From Phallus indusiatus (Eukaryota; Basidiomycota; Agaricomycetes; Phallales; Phallaceae): a stretch of DNA of 64,000 nt. Location of the stretch: the NCBI GenBank assembly GCA_027605045.1, contig JAQFWX010000030.1, positions 186,001-250,000 of the forward strand, written 5' to 3'. The position numbers were made by a program, and so were the translations under genes. This document shows positions 1 through 8,605 of this stretch, in pieces (position 1 is the stretch's first letter; each line of letters starts with the position of its first letter). The notes under the pieces were generated by a model, which worked only from the letters and a program-made list of their open reading frames with translations, was not told where the DNA came from and did no database searches.

Positions 1-227
1 TTTCTCGATCTCTTCGATTTTCCTCGATTTCTGTCTGTATCTCCTCGGATCCCATGGGGATCAGTCGAGCGCTTCGTATCCTGTACTTATATGCGTTTTC
101 CCTAGAGGGGGATACCTAAGCTTGTTCTCTTAGGTTTTCCCTCCTCTAGGTGAGTAGTTAGTCGCTGCCCCTCAATAGATCTTAGGTTTTCCCTCCTCTA
201 GGTGTGTGCCCTGAGTCGCCCTAACAG
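1..227 (+). repeat. 5' LTR of element A (3' part only)
   Basis: Matches bases 5683-5909 of the 3' LTR with no visible difference and ends in the canonical CA. It contains a TATA-like box, a predicted start site at about 118, and an inverted repeat around that site (101-120 against 129-150), with the second half repeated again at 182-203. Confidence 0.95.
88..128 (+). promoter_or_regulatory. TATA box, start site and self-primer sequence of LTR-A
   Basis: TTATAT at 88-92 lies about 30 bases before AAGCTTGTTCT (118-128). That 11-mer is the exact reverse complement of 230-240, just after the LTR. The spacing fits transcription starting at about 118, so the 11-mer would be the 5' end of the genomic RNA. 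Confidence 0.7.
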
Positions 228-229
228 TA

Positions 230-240
230 GAACAAGCTTC
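230..240 (+). other. Primer-binding site of element A (self-priming type)
   Basis: AGAACAAGCTT begins two bases (GT) after the LTR end, the usual distance for a minus-strand primer-binding site. It pairs over 11 of 11 bases with 118-128 of the same RNA, the arrangement established for Tf1 of fission yeast, where the RNA 5' end primes reverse transcription. I did not compare it with host tRNA 3' ends. Confidence 0.7.
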
Positions 241-370
241 TACCTTCGGACCGGTCGTTTCTATTGTCGCTTTCTTTCGGAAACTCTTCGTCAGCATTGT
301 CTCAGACGTTCCCGACGCTTTTCGCCCATAAAACGACCCCTCCGTCCTTCGTTCTTCGATTTCTTTCGTC

Positions 371-1613
371 ATGGATCTAGAAGAGAGTGACCCTACTACT
401 GAAAGTCGCCTCTCTGCGATTGAACAAAGAATAGAAGAGCTCGTAACTCATCTCGACCGACTCTTCACCCCTCAGGCTCCTGCTGCCGATCCCTCTAATC
501 CGACAAACCCCAATCCCAGAGCCTCGGCTCCAAATCCCCAAAACGAGACGAGATCGTCTCGAAACACTCGCCCTGCTGTACCTCTCGCCTATGATGGGGA
601 TCGCAAAAACGGCCGTACCTTCTGGAACTCTGTCGATCTTTACATGAGCGTATGCGGCGGCGATTTCCCGAATCTCAGTACCAAAATCATTTGGGTACTT
701 TCTTACATGAATAGTGGACGTGCTGGTGCCTTTGCCGAACTTATTCAGGCCCAGTACAATCGAGGGTTGGTTCCTTATGAGACCTGGGAAGATTTCCGAC
801 AAAAGTTTCGCTCTGAATTCTTCCCAGTAACCGAAGCCGAAGATTCGTTGAACCTCCTCCTTTCAGGACGTTATGCTCAAGGAGGTCGAAATGTAGATGA
901 TTACACTGACGCCTTTCGCATTATCGTGGATCGCGCGGGTTTCACGGTTCATGATGGTCTTGCGTTAACCACCTACTACCGACAGGGCTTAGATCGAGAA
1001 ATCGCCAGTAAGGTTGGAACGATGCAGAATCGACCCGATTATAGCGATTACGAAGGCTGGGTTCAAGCCGCTCGTCTTTTCGATCAAGCTCGTCGTACCA
1101 ACGATGCTTTCAATGCCACCCAACGACGAGTCGTTCCCGTAATCGATTTCAACCCCTCTTACGTCGATTCCGATATCCCGATCTCGACCCAGCCCTTTCC
1201 CGGTCTATCAACGTACAGCTGGACCCCCTATCTACTCCCCACCTCCTTTTCCCCCGCCTCGCGCATCGATTCCTACCACCATCTCTCCCCCTGTACGACC
1301 ATCGGTTTCTACTCCAGTTAACGTCGTACCTCCAATCCGAAATGATGCCATGGAGGTTGACGCTGCTCGTCGCCGCATACAGGCTGAGACAGCCCGGTGT
1401 TTCCGATGTGGGCAGTTAGGCCATCTCGTTAAGGACTGCCCACGCGCGTTCGATGTTCGATTCATGCAGGCCGATGAAATCGACGAAATTCTCGAACAAC
1501 GCTTCACTCAACAAGATGTGCTGGAAACGCAGAATCGTGCTGAGATCACTGTCGAAGAAAATGAGATCGCGATCACTTCGACCAGAGAGGATTTTCAGAA
1601 TGGCAGCGAGTAA
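371..1613 (+). pseudogene. gag: Gag of element A, split by a one-base frameshift
   Basis: Structural protein of the virus-like particle. The first segment (371 to about 1228) begins MDLEESDPTTES and holds a Retrotrans_gag-type capsid region at roughly residues 75-240. The frame changes in a run of five C at 1224-1228. The next frame continues as a proline-rich linker and then a CCHC zinc knuckle (CFRCGQLGHLVKDC, about 1398-1440), ending at TAA 1611-1613. One C fewer would join the two, so this copy most likely has an insertion. A programmed +1 shift is the alternative, but no typical signal is visible. Confidence 0.8.
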
Positions 1614-1654
1614 GGGATGCGCCCTCACTGCCGACATCAAATAGATTCGATGTA

Positions 1655-4600
1655 TTGTACATAGACGACAAGTGCAATGAGACTTCTGATTCGAATTCTA
1701 TTGATTCTGATGCATCTACTCCTCCCTCAAATCCTCCGATCCCTGCTCCTCGTCGCCTTTCGATTGGAAAACGCAAGCGGATTCCACACGAATACCGTCT
1801 GAACGCCACTGCCGGTACTCAAAAACTCGAAATCGATGTAGAACTCCAGAGCACCGACACTGGCGATCTTATTCATTCAAAAGCGATGCTTGACACCGGT
1901 GCCAGTGGGATGTTCCTTGACCAAGACTTTGTCGAGAAAAATCGGCTCCCAAAGATCCGTTTACCGAAGCCGATTCCCGTTTTCAACGTTGATGGTACTC
2001 CCAATCAAGCAGGAAACATCACGCACGTGGTGGACTTAGTGATGCGATATCAGACACATTCCGAACGTGTCATGTTTGCCGTCACTGCCCTCGGCAAGTA
2101 CCCAGTGCTGCTTGGATTACCCTGGTTCAAGGCTCATAACCCGGTGATTGGCTACTCAACTGGTGAGGTTGAGCTGACCCGGTGTAATCCCGAATGTCGA
2201 TCTTGTAGACCGCCTCCTGTCGAAAAGAAAGGCCCAAAACGTTTCCTACGTTCAGTTCGAGCAATCCCTCCTGTCACCCTTGACGAAACCGAATCCACAG
2301 ACCCAGATATGCCAGATCTCGTGAATGTGGAGGATGAGTTTCACCCAGAAGAGGGAGATCGACTGTTCGCGGTTTCTCTTAATTCAGAACCCCTGGACAG
2401 TTGCCGCATCAGAGCAACTGAAACCATCTCACAGCGATTGGCTCAGGCGCATGCGAATAACACGAGGGGTACACTCAAATCTGGATTTCGAGAAATCGTC
2501 CCCGAAATGTTCCACGATTTCGAAGACGTTTTCGCGAAAGAGTCCTTCGATTCATTGCCACCTTCGAAGAAGTGGGATCATGCGATAGAGCTCCTGCCTG
2601 ATTCGGATCCCAAGTTTTGCAAGGTGTACCCCCTTTCGCCTAATGAACAGAAGGAGCTCGATGCGTTCCTGGAAGAGAATCTTCGTTCTGGTCGAATCCG
2701 CCCCTCGAAATCGCCCATGGCTTCCCCGGTTTTCTTTATCAAGAAGAAAGACGGCTCTCTACGACTTATTCAAGACTATCGAGCTCTCAACGCGATGACT
2801 ATCAAAAATCGATACCCGTTACCCCTGATTCCCGAACTTGTCAACAAATTAAGGGGTGCGAAGTACTTCACAAAACTCGATGTTAGATGGGGATACAACA
2901 ATGTTCGCATCAAAGAGGGCGACGAGTGGAAAGCAGCATTTCGCACGAATCGAGGACTGTTCGAACCCTTGGTCATGTTCTTTGGTTTGACTAACAGTCC
3001 AGCGACCTTCCAGACGATGATGAACGAGATTTTCGAAGACATGATCACGGAGGGGGTTGTGGCTGTTTATATCGACGATATCCTGATCTACACGAGAACG
3101 AAAGAAGAACACGATCGCATCACACGTCGTGTCTTAGAACGGCTAAGGGAGCATAAACTCTATCTCAAAGCCGAGAAGTGTGAATTCTGTCGTACTAAGA
3201 TCGAGTATTTAGGTCTGGTCATCTCCGAGAACACTGTCGAAATGGATCCCGCGAAGGTGTCGGGTGTCAGAGATTGGCCAGTCCCGAAAAATGTCACCGA
3301 GGTGCAGTCGTTTTTGGGTTTCGCAAACTTCTATCGTCGATTTATCAAGGACTTCTCACTGATCGCTGTCCCCTTATTCGGTCTCACTAAGAAAGAAGCC
3401 CCGTTCATCTGGTCCGACATTTGTCAACAAGCTTTCGATTCTCTGAAATCGGCAATGACCTCGGCCCCGGTTCTTGCGATTCCCGATCCATCGAAGCCCT
3501 ATCGGGTAGAAGCTGACAGTTCTGATTTCGCGACAGGTGCCGTCTTGTCTCAACCTTCTTTCGAGGACAACAAATGGCATCCAGTGGCCTTCTTCTCGAA
3601 GGCTTTGAGCCCGGTGGAGCGAAATTACGAAATCCACGATAAAGAGATGTTAGCTATCATTCGAGCATTAGAAGAGTGGCGACATTTCTTGGAAGGTGCG
3701 ACTCATCCGATTGACATTCGCACGGATCACAAAAACCTAGAGTACTTCATGACGGCTCGTAATCTAAATCGCAGGCAGGCTCGTTGGTCGGTTTACCTCG
3801 CACGTTTCGATTTCACCTTGCGGCATATACCTGGTAAATCGATGGGTAAGCCTGACGGTCTTTCGCGTCGTGCCGATCATGGCTCGGGAAAGTTGGACAA
3901 TCGAGACATCACTCTAATCCGACCCGAAATGTTTGCCGTCAACGCCATGCAAACATTCCGCCTTAGAGGGGAGGAGGATGAGTTCTTGAGCCAGATACGG
4001 AAAGCGAACAGAGAAGGCAAACGAGAAGATAGCGTTTCGAAAGCCATCGAATCCCTTAAGGCGATAGGTGGGAAATCGGTTCACACCAGCGAATGGGCTG
4101 AAGATCAGGACGTCATTTACTACCGAGGGAAGATCTATGTTCCCGAAGTAGACGATCTACGGCGAGAAATCGTTCAACGACACCATGACACCAAACTCGC
4201 TGGTCACCCAGGTCGATTTAAAACATTGGAACTGGTATCGCGAACCTTTTGGTGGCCGGGGATTTCTCGATATGTACAGCGGTATGTAGAGGCTTGCGAC
4301 ACTTGTATGCGGACGAAACCTTCTCGACATGCTCCATATGGCGAACTACAACCTACCGAAACTCCAAATCGACCTTGGCAATTCATATCGGTTGATTTCA
4401 TTGTCGAACTCCCCGAATCGAATGGTTATGACGCAATCCTCTCTGTAGTAGACTCGTTGACGAAACGGGTTCATTTCGTCCCAACATTTACTACTGTTGA
4501 CGCTTCTGGCCTTGCATCTCTCTACCTCCAACACGTCTGGAAGTTGCATGGACTACCCGAGAAGATCATCTCGGATCGTGGACCTCAGTTCTCGTCTCGT

Positions 4601-5482
4601 TTTACCCAGGAACTCTCTCGATTACTTGGCATTCGGCTTGCGCGCTCTACTGCATACCACCCCCAGACCGATGGTCAGACAGAACGAGCGAACGCTGAAG
4701 TAGAGCAGTATCTTCGTATCTTCACCTCTGAGCGTCAAGACGACTGGGATCGATTGCTACCGATGGCCGAGTTCGCATATAACAATCATGTTCATTCGGC
4801 TACCCAAGCGACGCCTTTCGAACTCGATACTGGTCGCCATCCTCGAATGGGTTTCGAACCGCGTTCAACAGAATCGAAGATCGAATCGGTTAATGACTTC
4901 AAGAATAGGATGTCTCATTCTTGGGAGGAAGCTCGCGCTGCGATTCTTAAGGCTAAGGACGACATGGCTAAGTACTACGATCGTAAACATTTACCGGCTC
5001 CTAACTACAAATCTGGAGATAAGGTTTATCTAGATGCTAGCGACATCAAAACCACTCGTCCATCTGCCAAATTATCGCATCGCTTCCTAGGCCCATTTCC
5101 CATCGCGACCAAAGTCGGGACCCGTTCATATCGACTCGTTCTACCGAAATCGATGTCTCGAATTCACCCCGTGTTCCACGTCAGTAAGTTGAAACCAATG
5201 AGACCGGACAGTATACCAGGTCGTCGTTCTAAACCTCCTCCACCCCCGGAGATTCGCGATGATGGTGAACATTATGTGGTTGAAGAAATATTGGACAGTC
5301 GTGTTTTCCGCCGGCGACTGGAGTTCAAGGTTCGCTGGGAGGGCTATGGTCCAGAGCACGACCAATGGATTCCCGAGAAAGATGTCGCAGCACACGATCT
5401 CGTACAAGATTTCTATCGATCTCATCCGAATGCACCCAGAATGATTGGCGGTCTTATTTTCCTTCCGCGTCCTAATAGCTGA
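1655..5482 (+). CDS. pol: Pol polyprotein of element A with chromodomain
   Basis: Protease (LDTGAS near residue 79), reverse transcriptase (YIDD near 471), RNase H (EADSSDFATGAVLS), integrase with an HHCC finger (about 842-885) and a DDE core (SVDFIVELP near 912, then SDRGPQF), and a C-terminal chromodomain at about 1206-1258. The chromodomain marks the element as a chromovirus; in the family it directs integration to modified histones. No stop interrupts the 1275 codons. The frame is also open upstream across the gag stop, so pol is in the -1 frame relative to the zinc-knuckle part of gag and is probably made by -1 frameshifting rather than from its own start. Confidence 0.93.
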   Translation: MYIDDKCNETSDSNSIDSDASTPPSNPPIPAPRRLSIGKRKRIPHEYRLNATAGTQKLEIDVELQSTDTGDLIHSKAMLDTGASGMFLDQDFVEKNRLPKIRLPKPIPVFNVDGTPNQAGNITHVVDLVMRYQTHSERVMFAVTALGKYPVLLGLPWFKAHNPVIGYSTGEVELTRCNPECRSCRPPPVEKKGPKRFLRSVRAIPPVTLDETESTDPDMPDLVNVEDEFHPEEGDRLFAVSLNSEPLDSCRIRATETISQRLAQAHANNTRGTLKSGFREIVPEMFHDFEDVFAKESFDSLPPSKKWDHAIELLPDSDPKFCKVYPLSPNEQKELDAFLEENLRSGRIRPSKSPMASPVFFIKKKDGSLRLIQDYRALNAMTIKNRYPLPLIPELVNKLRGAKYFTKLDVRWGYNNVRIKEGDEWKAAFRTNRGLFEPLVMFFGLTNSPATFQTMMNEIFEDMITEGVVAVYIDDILIYTRTKEEHDRITRRVLERLREHKLYLKAEKCEFCRTKIEYLGLVISENTVEMDPAKVSGVRDWPVPKNVTEVQSFLGFANFYRRFIKDFSLIAVPLFGLTKKEAPFIWSDICQQAFDSLKSAMTSAPVLAIPDPSKPYRVEADSSDFATGAVLSQPSFEDNKWHPVAFFSKALSPVERNYEIHDKEMLAIIRALEEWRHFLEGATHPIDIRTDHKNLEYFMTARNLNRRQARWSVYLARFDFTLRHIPGKSMGKPDGLSRRADHGSGKLDNRDITLIRPEMFAVNAMQTFRLRGEEDEFLSQIRKANREGKREDSVSKAIESLKAIGGKSVHTSEWAEDQDVIYYRGKIYVPEVDDLRREIVQRHHDTKLAGHPGRFKTLELVSRTFWWPGISRYVQRYVEACDTCMRTKPSRHAPYGELQPTETPNRPWQFISVDFIVELPESNGYDAILSVVDSLTKRVHFVPTFTTVDASGLASLYLQHVWKLHGLPEKIISDRGPQFSSRFTQELSRLLGIRLARSTAYHPQTDGQTERANAEVEQYLRIFTSERQDDWDRLLPMAEFAYNNHVHSATQATPFELDTGRHPRMGFEPRSTESKIESVNDFKNRMSHSWEEARAAILKAKDDMAKYYDRKHLPAPNYKSGDKVYLDASDIKTTRPSAKLSHRFLGPFPIATKVGTRSYRLVLPKSMSRIHPVFHVSKLKPMRPDSIPGRRSKPPPPPEIRDDGEHYVVEEILDSRVFRRRLEFKVRWEGYGPEHDQWIPEKDVAAHDLVQDFYRSHPNAPRMIGGLIFLPRPNS

Positions 5483-5510
5483 ATCTCAGGCGTCGGGTCG
5501 CCGCCTTGTT

Positions 5511-5521
5511 GAAGGGGGGGG
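5511..5521 (+). other. Polypurine tract of element A
   Basis: A GAAGGGGGGGG run immediately before the 3' LTR, the expected plus-strand primer. Confidence 0.75.
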
Positions 5522-5524
5522 TGG

Positions 5525-5909
5525 TGTCACGGTACGCTAGCGCCTTTTCCGATTATTCGATTCCTTCGATTTCTTTCGGTTTCGATCATTCGATTCCTTC
5601 GATTTCTTTCGGTTTCATTTCGTGTTACGATTTCCTTCATTTCCCGTACTTTGCCGTTTCCATTAGTTCCATCGATTTCTCGATTTCTCGATCTCTTCGA
5701 TTTTCCTCGATTTCTGTCTGTATCTCCTCGGATCCCATGGGGATCAGTCGAGCGCTTCGTATCCTGTACTTATATGCGTTTTCCCTAGAGGGGGATACCT
5801 AAGCTTGTTCTCTTAGGTTTTCCCTCCTCTAGGTGAGTAGTTAGTCGCTGCCCCTCAATAGATCTTAGGTTTTCCCTCCTCTAGGTGTGTGCCCTGAGTC
5901 GCCCTAACA
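5525..5909 (+). repeat. 3' LTR of element A (385 bp)
   Basis: Starts TGTCACGGTACG and ends GCCCTAACA. A related 352-bp solo copy lies at 19508-19859, and a diverged relative at 25968-26353 keeps the same AAGCTTGTTCT core and flanking inverted repeat. Confidence 0.95.
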
Positions 5910-5984
5910 CAAGTTCCTCATCCCTCGATCTCTCGATTCTCGATTCCTCGATCTCGCGATCTCGAACGGTCTCGGATCTTGACA
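5910..5984 (+). repeat. 5' LTR of element B, terminal fragment
   Basis: 75 bases identical in appearance to the end of the 3' LTR (about 22961-23035), ending TCTTGACA. The remainder lies left of element A, outside the window. Confidence 0.9.
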
Positions 5985-5996
5985 GTATTTCAAGAC
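5985..5996 (+). other. Primer-binding site of element B (self-priming type)
   Basis: GT spacer, then ATTTCAAGAC (5987-5996). This is the reverse complement of GTCTTGAAAT, which occurs in LTR-B (about 22712-22721) downstream of a TATTTAAA box. It is the same layout as in element C. Confidence 0.65.
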
Positions 5997-6160
5997 CTCT
6001 CGTTTCCTTAGGCTTGCAGAATGGCGACAAAGACTAAATCCCGTTCTGGACGAACCCGTGCTTTCAACCCCGGAGTCCCTGCTTTCTTAGTTCCTTCCTC
6101 CTCTGACCCCGAAAAAGTCCGTGCTAACGCTGAGCGTGATGCTAGAGCTAACAGGCGTCA

Positions 6161-6795
6161 TGTCATGATCCGAAATTATGACTTCGATTCCGATACGTTT
6201 CCGACGAACTACTTACGACCGAACCTCTTCGACGAACCGAACTCGAACTACACTCGAACTGATCGAGTCTAGATTAGCGTCTAGACTAACAATCTATTCT
6301 AGAACGACTTATATAAGAGGTTCTCATGACGTCGTATTATTTCCCTTTGTTTAATCTTTAGTTAGCGAAAACTCATGTTTTCCATGAGTTCGATTATGTA
6401 AGCAAGAAATACCTTCCTAACTTGTATTTCTTTGTCTTCGACCCTGACTCTAGAATATGTATATAAACCCATGTAAAATACATAGTTAGAGTCGTCTTGA
6501 AATCGAACTTTGGTTCGATTCAATATATTCTCTTTATCTGATTCTTGCTCGACGACTTCTTCGAAGTCGTCTCGAACTTCTTCTTCGATCTCAAACTTCG
6601 TCGTCTGCGCCGGCGAAGTTATTGTCATCGTGGTCGGACATCATTGTCGTAAGTACTTGTCGTTACCGAATCAAATCGAGGAACAACTCAGACCTTCCGG
6701 AGCGGGCGCAACACATACGTTGAAGCCAAGTTCCTCATCGATCTCGAACTCGTTCTCGAACCCCTCGAACTCATCCGAAGACTCGGACCTTGACA
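6161..6795 (+). repeat. 5' LTR of element C (635 bp)
   Basis: TGTCATGATCC ... CCTTGACA, with exactly the same length as the 3' copy at 14035-14669. It contains a TATA box, the self-primer sequence and a hairpin. Confidence 0.97.
6460..6520 (+). promoter_or_regulatory. TATA box, self-primer and hairpin in LTR-C
   Basis: TATATAAA (6460-6467) lies 34 bases before GTCTTGAAAT (6494-6503), the predicted RNA 5' end. Overlapping its last bases is a perfect 8-bp hairpin, AATCGAAC-TTTG-GTTCGATT (6501-6520). LTR-B keeps a 7-bp version with a different loop (about 22719-22738), which suggests selection on the structure. In Tf1 a structure beside the primer is needed for self-priming. Confidence 0.65.
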
Positions 6796-6797
6796 GT

Positions 6798-6807
6798 ATT
6801 TCAAGAC
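6798..6807 (+). other. Primer-binding site of element C (self-priming type)
   Basis: ATTTCAAGAC follows the LTR end by two bases (GT) and is the exact reverse complement of 6494-6503. Confidence 0.68.
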
Positions 6808-6832
6808 CTAGTCGTTTCCGTAGGTCTGTAGA

Positions 6833-8605
6833 ATGGCAACGCGTACTCATTCGACTAGCCGTTCTAGGCGATCTCGTGCTTATGACCCTGGTGTTCCACC
6901 TCTTTCTCCACCTGTCTCTTCTGACCCGATCCTTGCTCAACGTAACCTCGAGCGAGACGAGCGGGCTAGTAGACGACATGCTGGTGTTCCGATTTCTCAA
7001 CAAGCAGCAGCTCTCCTCGAACGTGCTGCCATGTTCACTGGACGCTCTCCTTTGCAACCTCTTGGTGCTCCGATTAACTATTCGTTCTCGTCCGACGGCG
7101 CTGTCACTCGTCCCCAGTCTGTTTATCATGAAAGGCAACTTTCGATCGAACCTCTTCCTCTTTCGGCTCGATCTGCCCAGTTCGCCAAAATTGAAGAACT
7201 CGATGAGACTGGCAATGTTATTTCTGACACGCCGACTGCGACTCCGACCCCTGGACCCACTCGAACGACTGTTCCTCCGACCACGTCTGGTGGTAACGGT
7301 GGGAATGGTGGAAATGGTGGCGGCGATGATGGTGGTGGTGGACGAACTCCTCCTCCCAATCCGCCCCCTCTTGGATCGACTCCTGGTCCTTCTGGAAATT
7401 CTGGTGATGGTGGTATCGGCGGTGCTGGTGGTCCTCCTGGTGGTGATCCCCCTGGACCTCCCGATGACGACGATATTTCCGACACTGGTTCGGAAGATCT
7501 CTCTTCTTTTTCACGTCGTCGTCGTAATGCTTTCGATCGTATCGCCGACTCCATCGAACTTAATCAGCAAATTCTTCAAGAACTCTTGAATCCTAGTCGA
7601 ACAAAGATGCAGATTAAGGATCCAGAAACGTTCGATGGTTCCAACCCCGAGAAGTTAATTGCCTTTTTGGTTCAATGCCGTTTGGTTTTCCGTGCTCGTC
7701 CGACTCTCTATCCAACCGATTGGTCCAAGATTAACTACGCTATTATGTTTCTCCGTGGATCAGCTCTCGAATTCTTCACTCCGTACGTTCGCGACGAACT
7801 CGATCCTCAGCAATTCGATTTCTTTGCGTCATGGGAAGCATTTGTACAGCTTCTTACCGATACGTTCGGACAAGTTTCGATTGAGGACGATGCCGAAACC
7901 GCTTTGGCTGCCCTTACCTTCACTGACTCGATGAAAGCTTCTCAATTCTTTATTCAGTTCACGAAGTATGCTCTTCGGACCCAGTACAATGGGCCCTCCC
8001 TTCGTCGACTTGTCTTAGAGAAGCTTCCAAATCGTTTGATTGACCGATTGTATAATTCTGATAGGCCGTTTCATACTTTCCAGGCTCTTCGCAACACTGT
8101 GTTGACGTTGGACGCTCTTCATTGGGAAAATGAAGCTCGAAAGAAGCGTCGTCAACGTGAGGCTGGTAATAGTAGTTCTAGTTCGCAGAAGAAGACTTCC
8201 GGTTCGAACAACCCCTCTTCCTCTTCTTCTAACACCAACAACAAGTCGAACTCGAACAAGAAGAAATGGTCCGACAATCGAACGTCCAATTCGTCCAGCA
8301 ACAGCAACAACAGCAACCGCTCTGGTGGATCGAACACCACCAAAAGCTCGAACACCCTTTCGGATGCCGAGCGAGAACGACGATTGAAAGGCGGTTTTTG
8401 TTTTAACTGTGGCGAAAAGGGACATTTAAGTCGTGATTGCCCGAAGAAAGCTTCGAGTTCTTCTTCACAGTCGAAAGATTCGAAGTCGAACAAGGCTCGT
8501 AGCGCCAACAAGACTTCGGGTAATAAGGGTAATAGTTCTTCGAACTCAAATGAGAAGAAGGCTTCGGAGCCTGTCACTCCAGAACCATCCGGTTCAAAAA
8601 ATTGA
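6833..8605 (+). CDS. gag: Gag of element C
   Basis: 590 residues. A basic N-terminus (MATRTHSTSRSRRSRAY) is followed by a Gly/Pro-rich linker (about 150-215), a capsid region (about 265-435), a Ser/Asn-rich tail and one CCHC knuckle (CFNCGEKGHLSRDC, about 523-536). In the family it forms the particle and packages RNA. ATG 6833 is the first start after the primer-binding site. It ends at TGA 8603-8605 in overlap with pol, with a slippery sequence directly before the stop. Confidence 0.94.
   Translation: MATRTHSTSRSRRSRAYDPGVPPLSPPVSSDPILAQRNLERDERASRRHAGVPISQQAAALLERAAMFTGRSPLQPLGAPINYSFSSDGAVTRPQSVYHERQLSIEPLPLSARSAQFAKIEELDETGNVISDTPTATPTPGPTRTTVPPTTSGGNGGNGGNGGGDDGGGGRTPPPNPPPLGSTPGPSGNSGDGGIGGAGGPPGGDPPGPPDDDDISDTGSEDLSSFSRRRRNAFDRIADSIELNQQILQELLNPSRTKMQIKDPETFDGSNPEKLIAFLVQCRLVFRARPTLYPTDWSKINYAIMFLRGSALEFFTPYVRDELDPQQFDFFASWEAFVQLLTDTFGQVSIEDDAETALAALTFTDSMKASQFFIQFTKYALRTQYNGPSLRRLVLEKLPNRLIDRLYNSDRPFHTFQALRNTVLTLDALHWENEARKKRRQREAGNSSSSSQKKTSGSNNPSSSSSNTNNKSNSNKKKWSDNRTSNSSSNSNNSNRSGGSNTTKSSNTLSDAERERRLKGGFCFNCGEKGHLSRDCPKKASSSSSQSKDSKSNKARSANKTSGNKGNSSSNSNEKKASEPVTPEPSGSKN
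8596..8602 (+). promoter_or_regulatory. Candidate -1 ribosomal frameshift site between gag and pol
   Basis: A-AAA-AAT in the gag frame fits the X-XXY-YYZ pattern and lies directly before the gag stop TGA. A -1 slip here leads straight into the open pol frame, which starts at 8602 with no ATG nearby. I did not fold a downstream structure. Confidence 0.6.

Larger units (their letters stand above)
1..5909 (+). mobile_element. Ty3/gypsy chromovirus, element A (5' end outside window)
   Basis: An LTR retrotransposon with gag, pol and a C-terminal chromodomain between two LTRs. The 5' LTR is cut by the window start; the visible 227 bases look identical to the matching part of the 3' LTR, so the insertion is young. 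It interrupts the 5' LTR of element B: the B LTR resumes directly at 5910, and the uninterrupted sequence is seen in B's 3' LTR near 22960. The five bases after the element (CAAGT) should be the target duplication, but the other copy lies outside the window. A polypurine run precedes the 3' LTR. Unlike B and C it has no antisense gene. Confidence 0.95.

Noticed and set aside
6362..6628. 88-codon minus-strand frame in LTR-C, repeated at 14236-14502 and (diverged) in the solo LTR at 38190-38456
   Set aside because: It lies wholly inside the LTR, so its repetition follows from the LTR copies. It overlaps the TATA box and self-primer, and the solo copy carries only scattered changes consistent with neutral drift.
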